A stretch of 14,854 nt of DNA from a bacterium (lineage in GTDB: Bacteria > Zhuqueibacterota > Zhuqueibacteria > Thermofontimicrobiales > Thermofontimicrobiaceae), in NCBI GenBank assembly GCA_025453735.1, contig JALOPY010000102.1, forward strand, positions 1 through 14,854. The letters run 5' to 3'. Positions 1 through 6,139 of the stretch are shown piece after piece (the stretch's first letter is position 1; every line of letters begins with the position of its first letter). The notes beneath the pieces are model-generated. The model did not search any database and was not told where the DNA came from. It saw only the letters and a list, made by a program, of their open reading frames with translations. The position numbers and the translations under genes were made by a program.

Positions 1-85
1 TGCCTTAGTATTGAGTGTTTTTTTTGCAGCTTTGCTGCGCTATGAAATTTAAAAATATTCGGGTAAAAATCAAGAAAAAAAAATC

Positions 86-114
86 TTGACAATGTGAATC
101 CATTTTGTTATATT
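86..114 (+). promoter_or_regulatory. Sigma-70-like promoter of the HTH/membrane gene pair
   Basis: A perfect TTGACA (86-91) is followed after 17 bp by TATATT (109-114). Transcription would start near 121, about 35 nt before the first ORF. A 6-bp inverted repeat (TCAAGA 70-75, TCTTGA 84-89) around an A-run overlaps the -35 box and could be an operator, but it is short. I see no gene in 1-154. Confidence 0.6.
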
Positions 115-154
115 ATGATTGAAAAAGTAATATTGATACAATAATGGTATTATT

Positions 155-346
155 ATGACCTTAATGTCTGTAGATGAGCTTGCCGAATACCTGGGAGAAA
201 ATAAACGAACAATCTATCGTTACATTCAAACCGGCGATTGTCCCCGCTATATTCGGCTGACCGCCAAAAATCTTAAATTCGATAAGGCAGACGTCGATGC
301 CTGGCTGGAGTCAAAAAAAGTGAATCCTCAAAAGAAAGGAGATTAA
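155..346 (+). CDS. Small excisionase/MerR-type helix-turn-helix DNA-binding protein
   Basis: This 63-residue protein has the layout of the HTH_17 (excisionase-family) fold. Residues 5-12 form the first helix (SVDELAEYL), residues 17-26 the recognition helix (KRTIYRYIQTG), a short wing follows at about 30-42, and a closing helix FDKADVDAWLESKK ends the domain. Such proteins bind DNA as small transcription factors or as recombination directionality factors. No integrase, att repeat or phage gene is nearby, so a regulator is likelier here. The ATG at 155 has no clear Shine-Dalgarno sequence. An in-frame ATG at 164 (residue 4) is an equally plausible start and lies right at the HTH. The gene is followed after 3 nt by a membrane protein gene on the same transcript, so it may regulate its own two-gene unit. 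Its targets cannot be told from sequence. Confidence 0.75.
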   Translation: MTLMSVDELAEYLGENKRTIYRYIQTGDCPRYIRLTAKNLKFDKADVDAWLESKKVNPQKKGD

Positions 347-349
347 GCG

Positions 350-892
350 ATGTCAATTCCAGATTCATCCCAAAAAAATTACAGCTTTTCCTATCAGCAT
401 CTCAGGATCATTTCGTTTGTAGTCATGATCCTTTCAGTGGCAACATTTCTATATTTTTTTATCACGGGAAATTTTCACATCAAATATGTTGTTGCTGTTA
501 GCAGTTTCTTTCTTTTGTTCTGCGGCATCCTCATGTGGCTTTTTTCCTATTTAGCCCTATCGGAAAAATCGGCTGAACTGACATTTGAAAAAACCTCGAA
601 GCAGATTAAGAGATTAAGCTGGTATTCGATAGGATCGTTCTATGGAAGCGGGTTGTGCTTCTATGCTGGCTTAATTATATTTGCTGACAAAGGAGACGCC
701 TGGCGCTATTCGATCATTCTTTTTACGGGTTCTATTTTAGGTCTCATCATAAGTATCCACGGACTGATTCAGCGAAAAATAACAAAGCAACATTATGAAT
801 TGAAAAAGCAGCAGCAGGAAATTATTGACATGATAAGTACTTTGACGCTGCGAGAAAAAAAAGAGATAACCGGGGGAGCACTGTTGGCATAA
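350..892 (+). CDS. Hypothetical four-helix inner membrane protein
   Basis: I do not recognise a family. The 180-residue product has four hydrophobic segments at about 19-39, 44-68, 93-112 and 119-140. A charged stretch (71-91) separates helices 2 and 3, and a charged, Gln/Lys-rich tail (141-172) could form a short coiled coil. No signal peptide, catalytic motif or metal-binding cluster is visible. The start is well supported: AAGGAG at 336-341 lies 8 nt before the ATG, inside the 3' end of the HTH gene, and the genes are only 3 nt apart, so the two are probably co-transcribed and translationally coupled. The gene converges on the dcw operon, and its stop codon overlaps the T tract of the operon's terminator. 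Small HTH plus small membrane protein pairs can be regulatory or stress modules, but that is only a guess here. Confidence 0.7.
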   Translation: MSIPDSSQKNYSFSYQHLRIISFVVMILSVATFLYFFITGNFHIKYVVAVSSFFLLFCGILMWLFSYLALSEKSAELTFEKTSKQIKRLSWYSIGSFYGSGLCFYAGLIIFADKGDAWRYSIILFTGSILGLIISIHGLIQRKITKQHYELKKQQQEIIDMISTLTLREKKEITGGALLA

Positions 893-960
893 AAAAAGTA
901 ACCGGAGAATTTAAGTTAGGAATTGGGGGACATGTTAATTAAGTTAAATCTCCGGTTACT
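891..960 (-). terminator. Intrinsic terminator closing the dcw operon
   Basis: The arms AGTAACCGGAGA (897-908) and TCTCCGGTTACT (949-960) pair perfectly over 12 bp. Allowing one bulged A (909), the stem gains five more pairs (910-914 with 944-948), leaving a loop of about 29 nt. On the minus strand the stem is followed directly by seven T (897 down to 891), as expected of a Rho-independent terminator. On the plus strand no T tract follows, so it is oriented for the leftward transcript. It lies about 70 nt past the radical SAM stop codon and overlaps the stop of the convergent plus-strand gene. Confidence 0.7.
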
Positions 961-1029
961 CAATATAGGACAACTTTCTAATCTCAATATAACGATTGCA
1001 AGAATTTTCGTTGTGATCTACGGCACTTT

Positions 1030-2670
1030 TTAAGTTTTTTGTACCTGACTTGTTAGCCAATTTTTCCATAATTTTGCTTTCGATATTCCATAATCAATGA
1101 AATCCCAGGGAAGATCATCTTCAAGATCGCGGTTGTTATGAATGACAGATTCGAAGTCTAGATTCGATAGCTTCCAGGCAGTATGCCAATCCAAATTATT
1201 TTTTAATTTAAGATAAATCCCTTGTGCGACGTTTTGATTTCCGAGGGAAAAAATTCCCTGCAGGATTTCCTCCTTCGCACTTTTCCTGGTAAATCTCACT
1301 CCTGCTATTTTTCGGAACTGCTTTTCCAGGTAATTCCTTTTGCGTTGAATTTCCTGAATCGTCTCCATGGCTGACCATTGAAATGGCGTGAAGGGCTTGG
1401 GAATGAACGTGTTCACGCTAATGAAGATCATTTTTTTCTTTTTCTTCCATAGAATTTTCTGAATCGAATTTGCTAAGTCAACAATGCCCTCAAGGTCTTC
1501 ATCCCGCTCGCCAGGCAAGCCGATCAGAAAATAGAGCTTGATTTGATTGATGTTTGAATCGGCAATCGCATGAGATGCATCGAGAATTTGTTGTTCACTA
1601 AGATTTTTCTGAATAACAATCCTTAATCTCTCAGTGCCTGCTTCGGGAGCGAAAGTCAGGGTATGCAATTTTCCTTTTTCAAGTATTTTCAAAAACGATG
1701 GAGTGATCATATCCAGACGGAAGGATGAGAGACCCAATTCAAATCCCTGGTCCACAAGCGCTTCGCATAATTGAAACAATCCTGGATAGTCCGAAAGCGC
1801 GGCGCCGATCAAGCCGATTCTTTTTGATTTTTGATGGTGCGACAGGATCGTGGCTAATATTTTCTCTAAAGAAAAAATCCTGAATGGATGGTAGATATGA
1901 CTTGCTGCGCAGAAATTACAGTGCCTGCCGCATCCTCGGCCCACTTCGGTCAAAAACATATTTTTGAAATGACTGTCAGGACTGACAACCGGGGAATATT
2001 GTGGAGTGCTATCTTTCAATGACTGAAAATTTCGTTTTATGGTCTTCTTGGCGGAAAATTTTGAAGGTACCAAAATTCCCTCTGCTTCAGCAAGCGTGGC
2101 TAAAAAATCCTCTTTGTGGGCATGGTTTTGTTTAAATTTCACCAGCGAATTAAGGAGACTGTTAAGTTGCGGCTCAATTTCTCCCAGGTAAAAAAAGTCA
2201 ATGAAGGGAGCAATCGGCGCGGGATTCAAAAATGCGATCGCCCCGCCTGCCATAACTAAAGGCTGCAGTGGATGCCGATCGGCAGCAAAAGGCTCAATTC
2301 CCGCGCTGATCAAAATTTGGACCAGATTAGGAAAATCCAATTCATAAGCGATTGAAAACGCCACAATATCGAAATTTTGCAGTTCCTCGCCCGATTCCAA
2401 TGTCCGGATGACACCGGGAAATTGCTCATAAATAAAAGCCCGCTCGCAGCGAACATTTGGGAATTCATTGAAAAGTCGGTACACACTTTGAAAACCCAGG
2501 TTCGCCATTCCCACGGCGTACGTATTGGGAAAGACCAGTGCGATGGACAATAACGCTTCTCGTTGAATTACGACAGTATTCGATTCACGCGAAAGGATTT
2601 TCTCACGGTACGCGCGGAATCCATCAGCGCCGATTTTTTTCACTTGTTTGCATTGCAATTGAGATTTCAA
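1030..2670 (-). CDS. B12-binding-type radical SAM protein (TIGR03960-like)
   Basis: This 546-residue protein has a divergent N-terminal domain (about 40-200) of the kind found ahead of radical SAM cores in B12-binding-like families. It includes FPNTYAVGMANLGFQ and the Gly-Gly of MAGGAIAFLNPAP. The radical SAM core has the cluster motif C247-x3-C251-x2-C254 (GRGCGRHCNFCAA). A TFAPEAGTERLR stretch (339-350) and YFLIGLPGE (380-388) resemble later strands of the barrel. The C-terminal PWDFIDYGISKAKLW (521-535) is typical of the uncharacterised TIGR03960 group, which often sits beside a DUF2344 partner. No such partner is visible here. The substrate is unknown. The start is TTG at 2670; no ATG is available in frame until residue 55 and there is no strong ribosome binding site. 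It follows ftsZ after 13 nt and is therefore the last gene of the operon before the terminator. Confidence 0.85.
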   Translation of the reverse strand: MKSQLQCKQVKKIGADGFRAYREKILSRESNTVVIQREALLSIALVFPNTYAVGMANLGFQSVYRLFNEFPNVRCERAFIYEQFPGVIRTLESGEELQNFDIVAFSIAYELDFPNLVQILISAGIEPFAADRHPLQPLVMAGGAIAFLNPAPIAPFIDFFYLGEIEPQLNSLLNSLVKFKQNHAHKEDFLATLAEAEGILVPSKFSAKKTIKRNFQSLKDSTPQYSPVVSPDSHFKNMFLTEVGRGCGRHCNFCAASHIYHPFRIFSLEKILATILSHHQKSKRIGLIGAALSDYPGLFQLCEALVDQGFELGLSSFRLDMITPSFLKILEKGKLHTLTFAPEAGTERLRIVIQKNLSEQQILDASHAIADSNINQIKLYFLIGLPGERDEDLEGIVDLANSIQKILWKKKKKMIFISVNTFIPKPFTPFQWSAMETIQEIQRKRNYLEKQFRKIAGVRFTRKSAKEEILQGIFSLGNQNVAQGIYLKLKNNLDWHTAWKLSNLDFESVIHNNRDLEDDLPWDFIDYGISKAKLWKNWLTSQVQKT

Positions 2671-2683
2671 TCATTATCTAAAA

Positions 2684-3889
2684 TTACAATTCCATACGCC
2701 GACGCAGAAATGTTGGCAACTCATAATTAGTACTTTTTGAATCTTCTTTGGACTCGTCCTGAAGTTCGAACTCTGGTTCGTGATGTCGTCCATTGCCGTT
2801 GCCATTGCCATTGCCCTCATCAGCCATCTGTTGTCGCTGATAGGTTGGAATGTCAAGATAATCAATCGAAGTATGAATGAAATCCAGCTTTTTTCGTGTC
2901 ATCACTGGTTTTTGCTTCCTGCCGTTCTGATTAAAACCAGTGGCAATTACTGTAACACGAATCTGATCTTTGAATTGCTCGTCAATAACAGCGCCAAAGA
3001 TAATGTTCGCATCCTGCCCGACCGCTTGCTGAACAATATTTGCAGCAGCATCGACTTCAGACAGCGTTAAATCTTCCCCGCCAGTAATATTAACCAGCAA
3101 TCCCAGCGCGCCGGCAATCGAAATATCCTCTAATAAGGGACTGCGGATCGCATTCTGCGCGGCATTAATGGCGCGATCTTCGCCTGATGCAATCGCGGAG
3201 CCCATCAATGCATCGCCCATCTCAGACATCACGGTCTTGACATCGGCAAAATCCAGATTGATCAGCCCGGGCACAGAAATCAGATCCGAGATGCCCTTTG
3301 TTGCATTATAGAGCACTTCGTCCGCCATTTGAAAGGCTTTGTTCAATCGGGTCTCTTTCGACACGATCGATAACAGACGCTGGTTGGGAATAACGATCAG
3401 GGTATCGACCCGTTCTTTTAATTCCATCAGCCCTTCCTCAGCCCGCTTCATCCGCTTTTGACCTTCAAAAAGAAACGGTTTCGTCACGATGCCAACGGTC
3501 AGCGCACCGAGGTCTTTTGCGATTTCAGCGACGATTGGCGCAGCGCCAGTACCGGTTCCGCCCCCCATTCCGGCAGTCACAAATACCATATCCGTATCTT
3601 TCAACGCGTTGAAAACCGCGTCCTTATCCTCTTCAACAGCCCGTCGTCCAACATCCGGGTTTGCTCCGGCACCCAATCCTTTGGTCAGGCTTTTTCCAAT
3701 CTGGAGGCGAATTGGCGCTCTGCACATATTGAGCGCCTGCAAATCGGTATTTATGCCGATAAATTCGACCCCGATCAAGCCTGCCGAGATCATGCGATTG
3801 ATGGCATTGCTGCCAGCTCCGCCAACTCCGACAACTTTCATTTTTGCAGTCGGGGAAATCGACTCGTCAAAATCAAATGTTAAACTCAT
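2684..3889 (-). CDS. ftsZ: Cell division GTPase FtsZ
   Basis: FtsZ polymerises on the inner membrane as the Z-ring and recruits the divisome. The 401-residue protein is complete. It has the N-terminal nucleotide-binding GVGGAGSNAINRM (21-33), the tubulin signature GGGTGTG (109-115), the T7 synergy loop NLDFADV (211-217) and a C-terminal tubulin-like domain to about 320. The tail is unusual. IDYLDIPTYQRQQMADE (342-358) looks like a conserved C-terminal peptide, then an Asn-Gly repeat and an acidic linker follow, and the true end YELPTFLRRRMEL (389-401) is a second such peptide. The end peptide normally binds FtsA and other partners. The start is supported by GAGGAGG a few nt upstream of ATG 3889. 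A 255-nt gap to ftsA carries repeats and possibly a separate promoter; the radical SAM gene follows after 13 nt. Confidence 0.98.
   Translation of the reverse strand: MSLTFDFDESISPTAKMKVVGVGGAGSNAINRMISAGLIGVEFIGINTDLQALNMCRAPIRLQIGKSLTKGLGAGANPDVGRRAVEEDKDAVFNALKDTDMVFVTAGMGGGTGTGAAPIVAEIAKDLGALTVGIVTKPFLFEGQKRMKRAEEGLMELKERVDTLIVIPNQRLLSIVSKETRLNKAFQMADEVLYNATKGISDLISVPGLINLDFADVKTVMSEMGDALMGSAIASGEDRAINAAQNAIRSPLLEDISIAGALGLLVNITGGEDLTLSEVDAAANIVQQAVGQDANIIFGAVIDEQFKDQIRVTVIATGFNQNGRKQKPVMTRKKLDFIHTSIDYLDIPTYQRQQMADEGNGNGNGNGRHHEPEFELQDESKEDSKSTNYELPTFLRRRMEL
2791..2815 (-). repeat. Hexanucleotide microsatellite in the ftsZ linker
   Basis: Four tandem 6-bp units (CATTGC, with one CGTTGC) encode the Gly-Asn repeat at FtsZ residues 359-367. 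The reading frame tolerates unit gain or loss, so linker length may vary between strains. Confidence 0.75.
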
Positions 3890-3944
3890 ATTTATGCCCT
3901 CCTCATTTGGATGGGTTAATTAAATTCTTGACTATTGTTATCTA

Positions 3945-3972
3945 ATTATTTTTAAAAATTTATTTCTTTCAA
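3945..3972 (-). promoter_or_regulatory. Possible internal promoter ahead of ftsZ
   Basis: On the minus strand TTGAAA (3972-3967) and AATAAT (3950-3945) are spaced by 16 bp in an AT-rich stretch, about 55 nt before the ftsZ ATG. Extra promoters for ftsZ are known in many bacteria, but the match is weak and AT-rich DNA gives such hits by chance. Confidence 0.3.
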
Positions 3973-3979
3973 ATCTTAT

Positions 3980-4018
3980 TATAGACTTGCAAAATCATTA
4001 AGACTTTGCAAGTCTATA
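3980..4018. repeat. Palindromic element in the ftsA-ftsZ gap
   Basis: The arms TATAGACTTGCAAA (3980-3993) and TTTGCAAGTCTATA (4005-4018) are a perfect 14-bp inverted repeat. With one mismatch the pairing continues inward to a 5-nt loop (3997-4001). No T tract follows on either strand, so it does not look like an intrinsic terminator. It could be an RNA-stabilising hairpin, a protein-binding site or a REP-like dispersed repeat. Confidence 0.7.
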
Positions 4019-4069
4019 CTATGACTATTTGACCCGAATTTGGTAACTCGTTTTATAACACAGAATCAA

Positions 4070-4105
4070 TTTTAACTGAACCATCGCTTCATCCAGTCCC
4101 GAACC
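4070..4105 (-). pseudogene. Duplicated 3' tail of ftsA (fragment)
   Basis: This 36-bp segment matches 4143-4178, the true end of ftsA, at 32 of 36 bases, offset by exactly 73 bp. On the minus strand it again encodes a tail and stop, VRDWMKRWFS*, against VWDRMKRWFS* in the real gene. The 73-bp offset puts it out of frame with ftsA, and it has no start of its own, so it is probably not translated. The 37 bp between the copies (4106-4142) hold a palindrome. The copies have diverged, so the event is not recent, unless the assembly joined two strain variants. Confidence 0.75.
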
Positions 4106-4125
4106 AGACGATTCACGAATCGTCT
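4106..4125. repeat. Short palindrome between the ftsA tail copies
   Basis: AGACGATTC and GAATCGTCT form perfect 9-bp arms around a 2-nt centre. The flank on one side reads CTCTAC, so on the minus strand the sequence begins GTAGAGACG. That resembles the ends of dispersed palindromic intergenic repeats seen in several bacterial groups. Only one copy is in this window, so its repeat nature is an inference. Confidence 0.55.
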
Positions 4126-4144
4126 CTACACGGGGGATTGTGTT

Positions 4145-5377
4145 TTAACTGAACCAACGTTTCATCCGGTCCCAAACCCGCTCGAACATGCCAACTTCTC
4201 CGTCGCTCAAAATCCCTTCGAGCTCGTAGCGATTGCTCAAAGCATAGAGAATCAATCCGACGCCGGTGGCATGAATCGGGCTTTTTGCCAGGTCGATCAA
4301 TCCGCTGAATCCTTTGGGAATTCCCAGCTTCACAGGCATATCAAAAATTTCTTCAGCTAATTCGACCGCGCCTTTGATCAATGCACCGCCTCCGGTAATC
4401 ACAACTCCTGCGGTCATTAAATTTGAAAATTCAGATTTGCGAATTTCACCAGCCGCTAACCGAAAAAGTTCTTCCATACGTGGATGGATGATATCGGTAA
4501 GCAGCTCTTGCGCTACTTTTCGCGGCGGACGACCACCGACCCCCTGGATTTCAACGGTCTGATCTTCATTTTCAATAAGTGAATGCATGGCACAGCCATA
4601 TCTGACCTTGATCAACTCCGCCTGATCGATCGGCGTCCGCAGGCAAAGTGCGATATCATTGGTCACATTACCTCCGCCCAGAGCAACGACAGCCGTGTGA
4701 CGAATACAACCTTCGAAAAACATCGCGATATCTGTGGTACCCCCGCCCATGTCCATAACCACGACGCCCAATTCTTTCTCATCCTCGGTGAGAACAGAAT
4801 AGCTGGATGCCAGCGGTTCCAGCACTAAATCGACGACATCGATGCCAGCACGCTCCACGCTGCGGCAAATATTTTGCGCAGAAGTGATCGCGCCGGTGAC
4901 AATGTGCACTTCGGTCTCGAGGCGAATGCCGGACATTCCCAAAGGATCTTTTATCCCACGTTGATCGTCAACGATAAATTCCTGGGGTATAATATGGATA
5001 ATCTCGCGATCAATCGGCATCACAACTGCTTTAGCAGCATCAATCGCACGTCGAACATCGTCTTCAGTAATTTCGTTTTCCGCTCCTGCAACAGCAACAA
5101 CACCTCTGCCATTGTAGCTTCGAATATGATCGCCAGCAATACCGACATATACCTGGTTGACTTTAATTCCTGCCATTTGTTCGGCTTTTTCCACTGCAGC
5201 TTCAATGGATCGAATTGTTTTCTCGACATTGACGACAACGCCTTTTCGTAAGCCTTCGGAGGGCGCTGTTCCGACACCGATGATTTTCGGCTGCGAATCC
5301 TCCTCGACCTCGGCGATGATAACTCCAATTTTTGTCGTTCCAATGTCAAGACCCGTAATGATTTCAGGACTTGCCAT
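4145..5377 (-). CDS. ftsA: Cell division protein FtsA
   Basis: FtsA is the actin-like ATPase that tethers FtsZ filaments to the membrane. The 410-residue protein is full length. It shows the phosphate-1 motif GLDIGTTK (9-16), the FtsA-specific 1C subdomain (about 85-165), phosphate-2 DMGGGTTD (209-216) and the adenosine motif TGGGALIKG (328-336). The C-terminal amphipathic membrane-targeting helix MFERVWDRMKRWFS (397-410) is present. The start ATG 5377 has an excellent AAGGAG site 7 nt upstream. That site and the ATG lie in a small hairpin that also contains the ftsQ stop codon. The gap to ftsQ is 11 nt. Downstream of the stop is a diverged copy of the gene's own last 36 bp, then a 255-nt gap to ftsZ. 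Confidence 0.98.
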   Translation of the reverse strand: MASPEIITGLDIGTTKIGVIIAEVEEDSQPKIIGVGTAPSEGLRKGVVVNVEKTIRSIEAAVEKAEQMAGIKVNQVYVGIAGDHIRSYNGRGVVAVAGAENEITEDDVRRAIDAAKAVVMPIDREIIHIIPQEFIVDDQRGIKDPLGMSGIRLETEVHIVTGAITSAQNICRSVERAGIDVVDLVLEPLASSYSVLTEDEKELGVVVMDMGGGTTDIAMFFEGCIRHTAVVALGGGNVTNDIALCLRTPIDQAELIKVRYGCAMHSLIENEDQTVEIQGVGGRPPRKVAQELLTDIIHPRMEELFRLAAGEIRKSEFSNLMTAGVVITGGGALIKGAVELAEEIFDMPVKLGIPKGFSGLIDLAKSPIHATGVGLILYALSNRYELEGILSDGEVGMFERVWDRMKRWFS

Positions 5378-5392
5378 AAGGTGTCTCCTTAT
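5376..5392 (-). promoter_or_regulatory. Hairpin enclosing the ftsA ribosome binding site and start
   Basis: On the mRNA, AUAAGG and CCUUAU pair (6 bp) around AGACA. The left arm carries the start of the Shine-Dalgarno AAGGAG and overlaps the ftsQ UAA; the right arm includes the first two bases of the ftsA AUG. Ribosomes finishing ftsQ would open it, which suggests translational coupling. The stem is short and may be marginal on its own. Confidence 0.5.
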
Positions 5393-6126
5393 GATTTGTT
5401 TTTGATAACAACCTGGTTTTTAAATCGAATATCAATTGCCAGGGCTTTGTCTAACAGCTTCTGTTTCAATAGATGGTGATATATTGTTGAAAAATAAATT
5501 AACTTTCTTTGAAAATCATCACTTCCTAAAATAACTGGCAGCTTTAAATTTTTGAAATATAAAACAACACCATAGCTGCGCTGGTAATGAATCTCAGATA
5601 TTTCATGATATAACGACAGATTAATAGATTTAAGCTTTTTTACAATAGAAAAAACTTCACTGAGAATTTCTGGTTGTTCTGGCTTTCGCTCCCCACGCGA
5701 GCCGTTCTTAAAACTAAAACCAGTGATAACTGGTAGATCATACACTGCGTTTGGGGGAAAGCGAGAAATGATAAAACCATTCTCATCGACGGCTGAAATT
5801 TCAGAACCGGAAATCACCGCAATAAGCTTTCGCTCGTTGATATAAATCCGGAGCGTTGCGGGCAAAAAACGATTTACGGATGCGCTCTCCACCATCGGAT
5901 GTGTAAGGATTCTCATTTTTATCTTATCAGTATCCAGCTTAAAAATTTCTCCGGAAAAATCCACCTGTGCCAGCTCTAAAATCTCTTCCCGGGTTACGAC
6001 CTGGTTCCCGCTAATTTTAACCGCTTTCAAAACAAAAGCATCATTTTTGCGAAACCAGATGAATGTTAAAATCACGATGGCTGCGATAATGAGAACATTG
6101 AACGATATTTTAAGCCATTTCAGCAT
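5389..6126 (-). CDS. ftsQ: Cell division protein FtsQ
   Basis: FtsQ is a bitopic divisome protein that links cytoplasmic FtsA/FtsZ with the periplasmic FtsL/FtsB and FtsW/FtsI parts. The 245-residue product has a short cytoplasmic start, one membrane helix (about 7-25), a POTRA domain (about 31-97, with FVLKAVKISGNQVVTREEIL at its start) and a beta domain to about 235. The sequence is weakly conserved, as is usual, and position between ftsW and ftsA supports the call. I chose ATG 6126 because GAGG lies 7 nt upstream; a TTG one codon earlier is also open. The gap to ftsW is 13 nt. In many genomes murG, murC and murB lie here; none is present. Confidence 0.9.
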   Translation of the reverse strand: MLKWLKISFNVLIIAAIVILTFIWFRKNDAFVLKAVKISGNQVVTREEILELAQVDFSGEIFKLDTDKIKMRILTHPMVESASVNRFLPATLRIYINERKLIAVISGSEISAVDENGFIISRFPPNAVYDLPVITGFSFKNGSRGERKPEQPEILSEVFSIVKKLKSINLSLYHEISEIHYQRSYGVVLYFKNLKLPVILGSDDFQRKLIYFSTIYHHLLKQKLLDKALAIDIRFKNQVVIKNKS

Positions 6127-6139
6127 CAAAGCACCTCGA

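Noticed and set aside
26..38. GCAGC-TTT-GCTGC hairpin near the left edge as a terminator
   Set aside because: The stem is 5 bp and the T-run lies before it on the plus strand; neither strand has a T tract after the stem.
155..346. Prophage or integrative element signalled by an excisionase-type protein
   Set aside because: No integrase, att-like repeat, phage gene or tRNA is visible; this fold is also common in ordinary regulators.
2674..2865. 63-codon minus-strand frame inside the ftsZ 3' end
   Set aside because: It lies fully within ftsZ in another frame and has no supporting signal.
2780..3923. Open frames on the plus strand opposite ftsZ (for example 3458-3883 and 3489-3923)
   Set aside because: They are reverse-frame images of ftsZ, which is certain from its motifs; they have no ribosome binding site and no recognisable domain.
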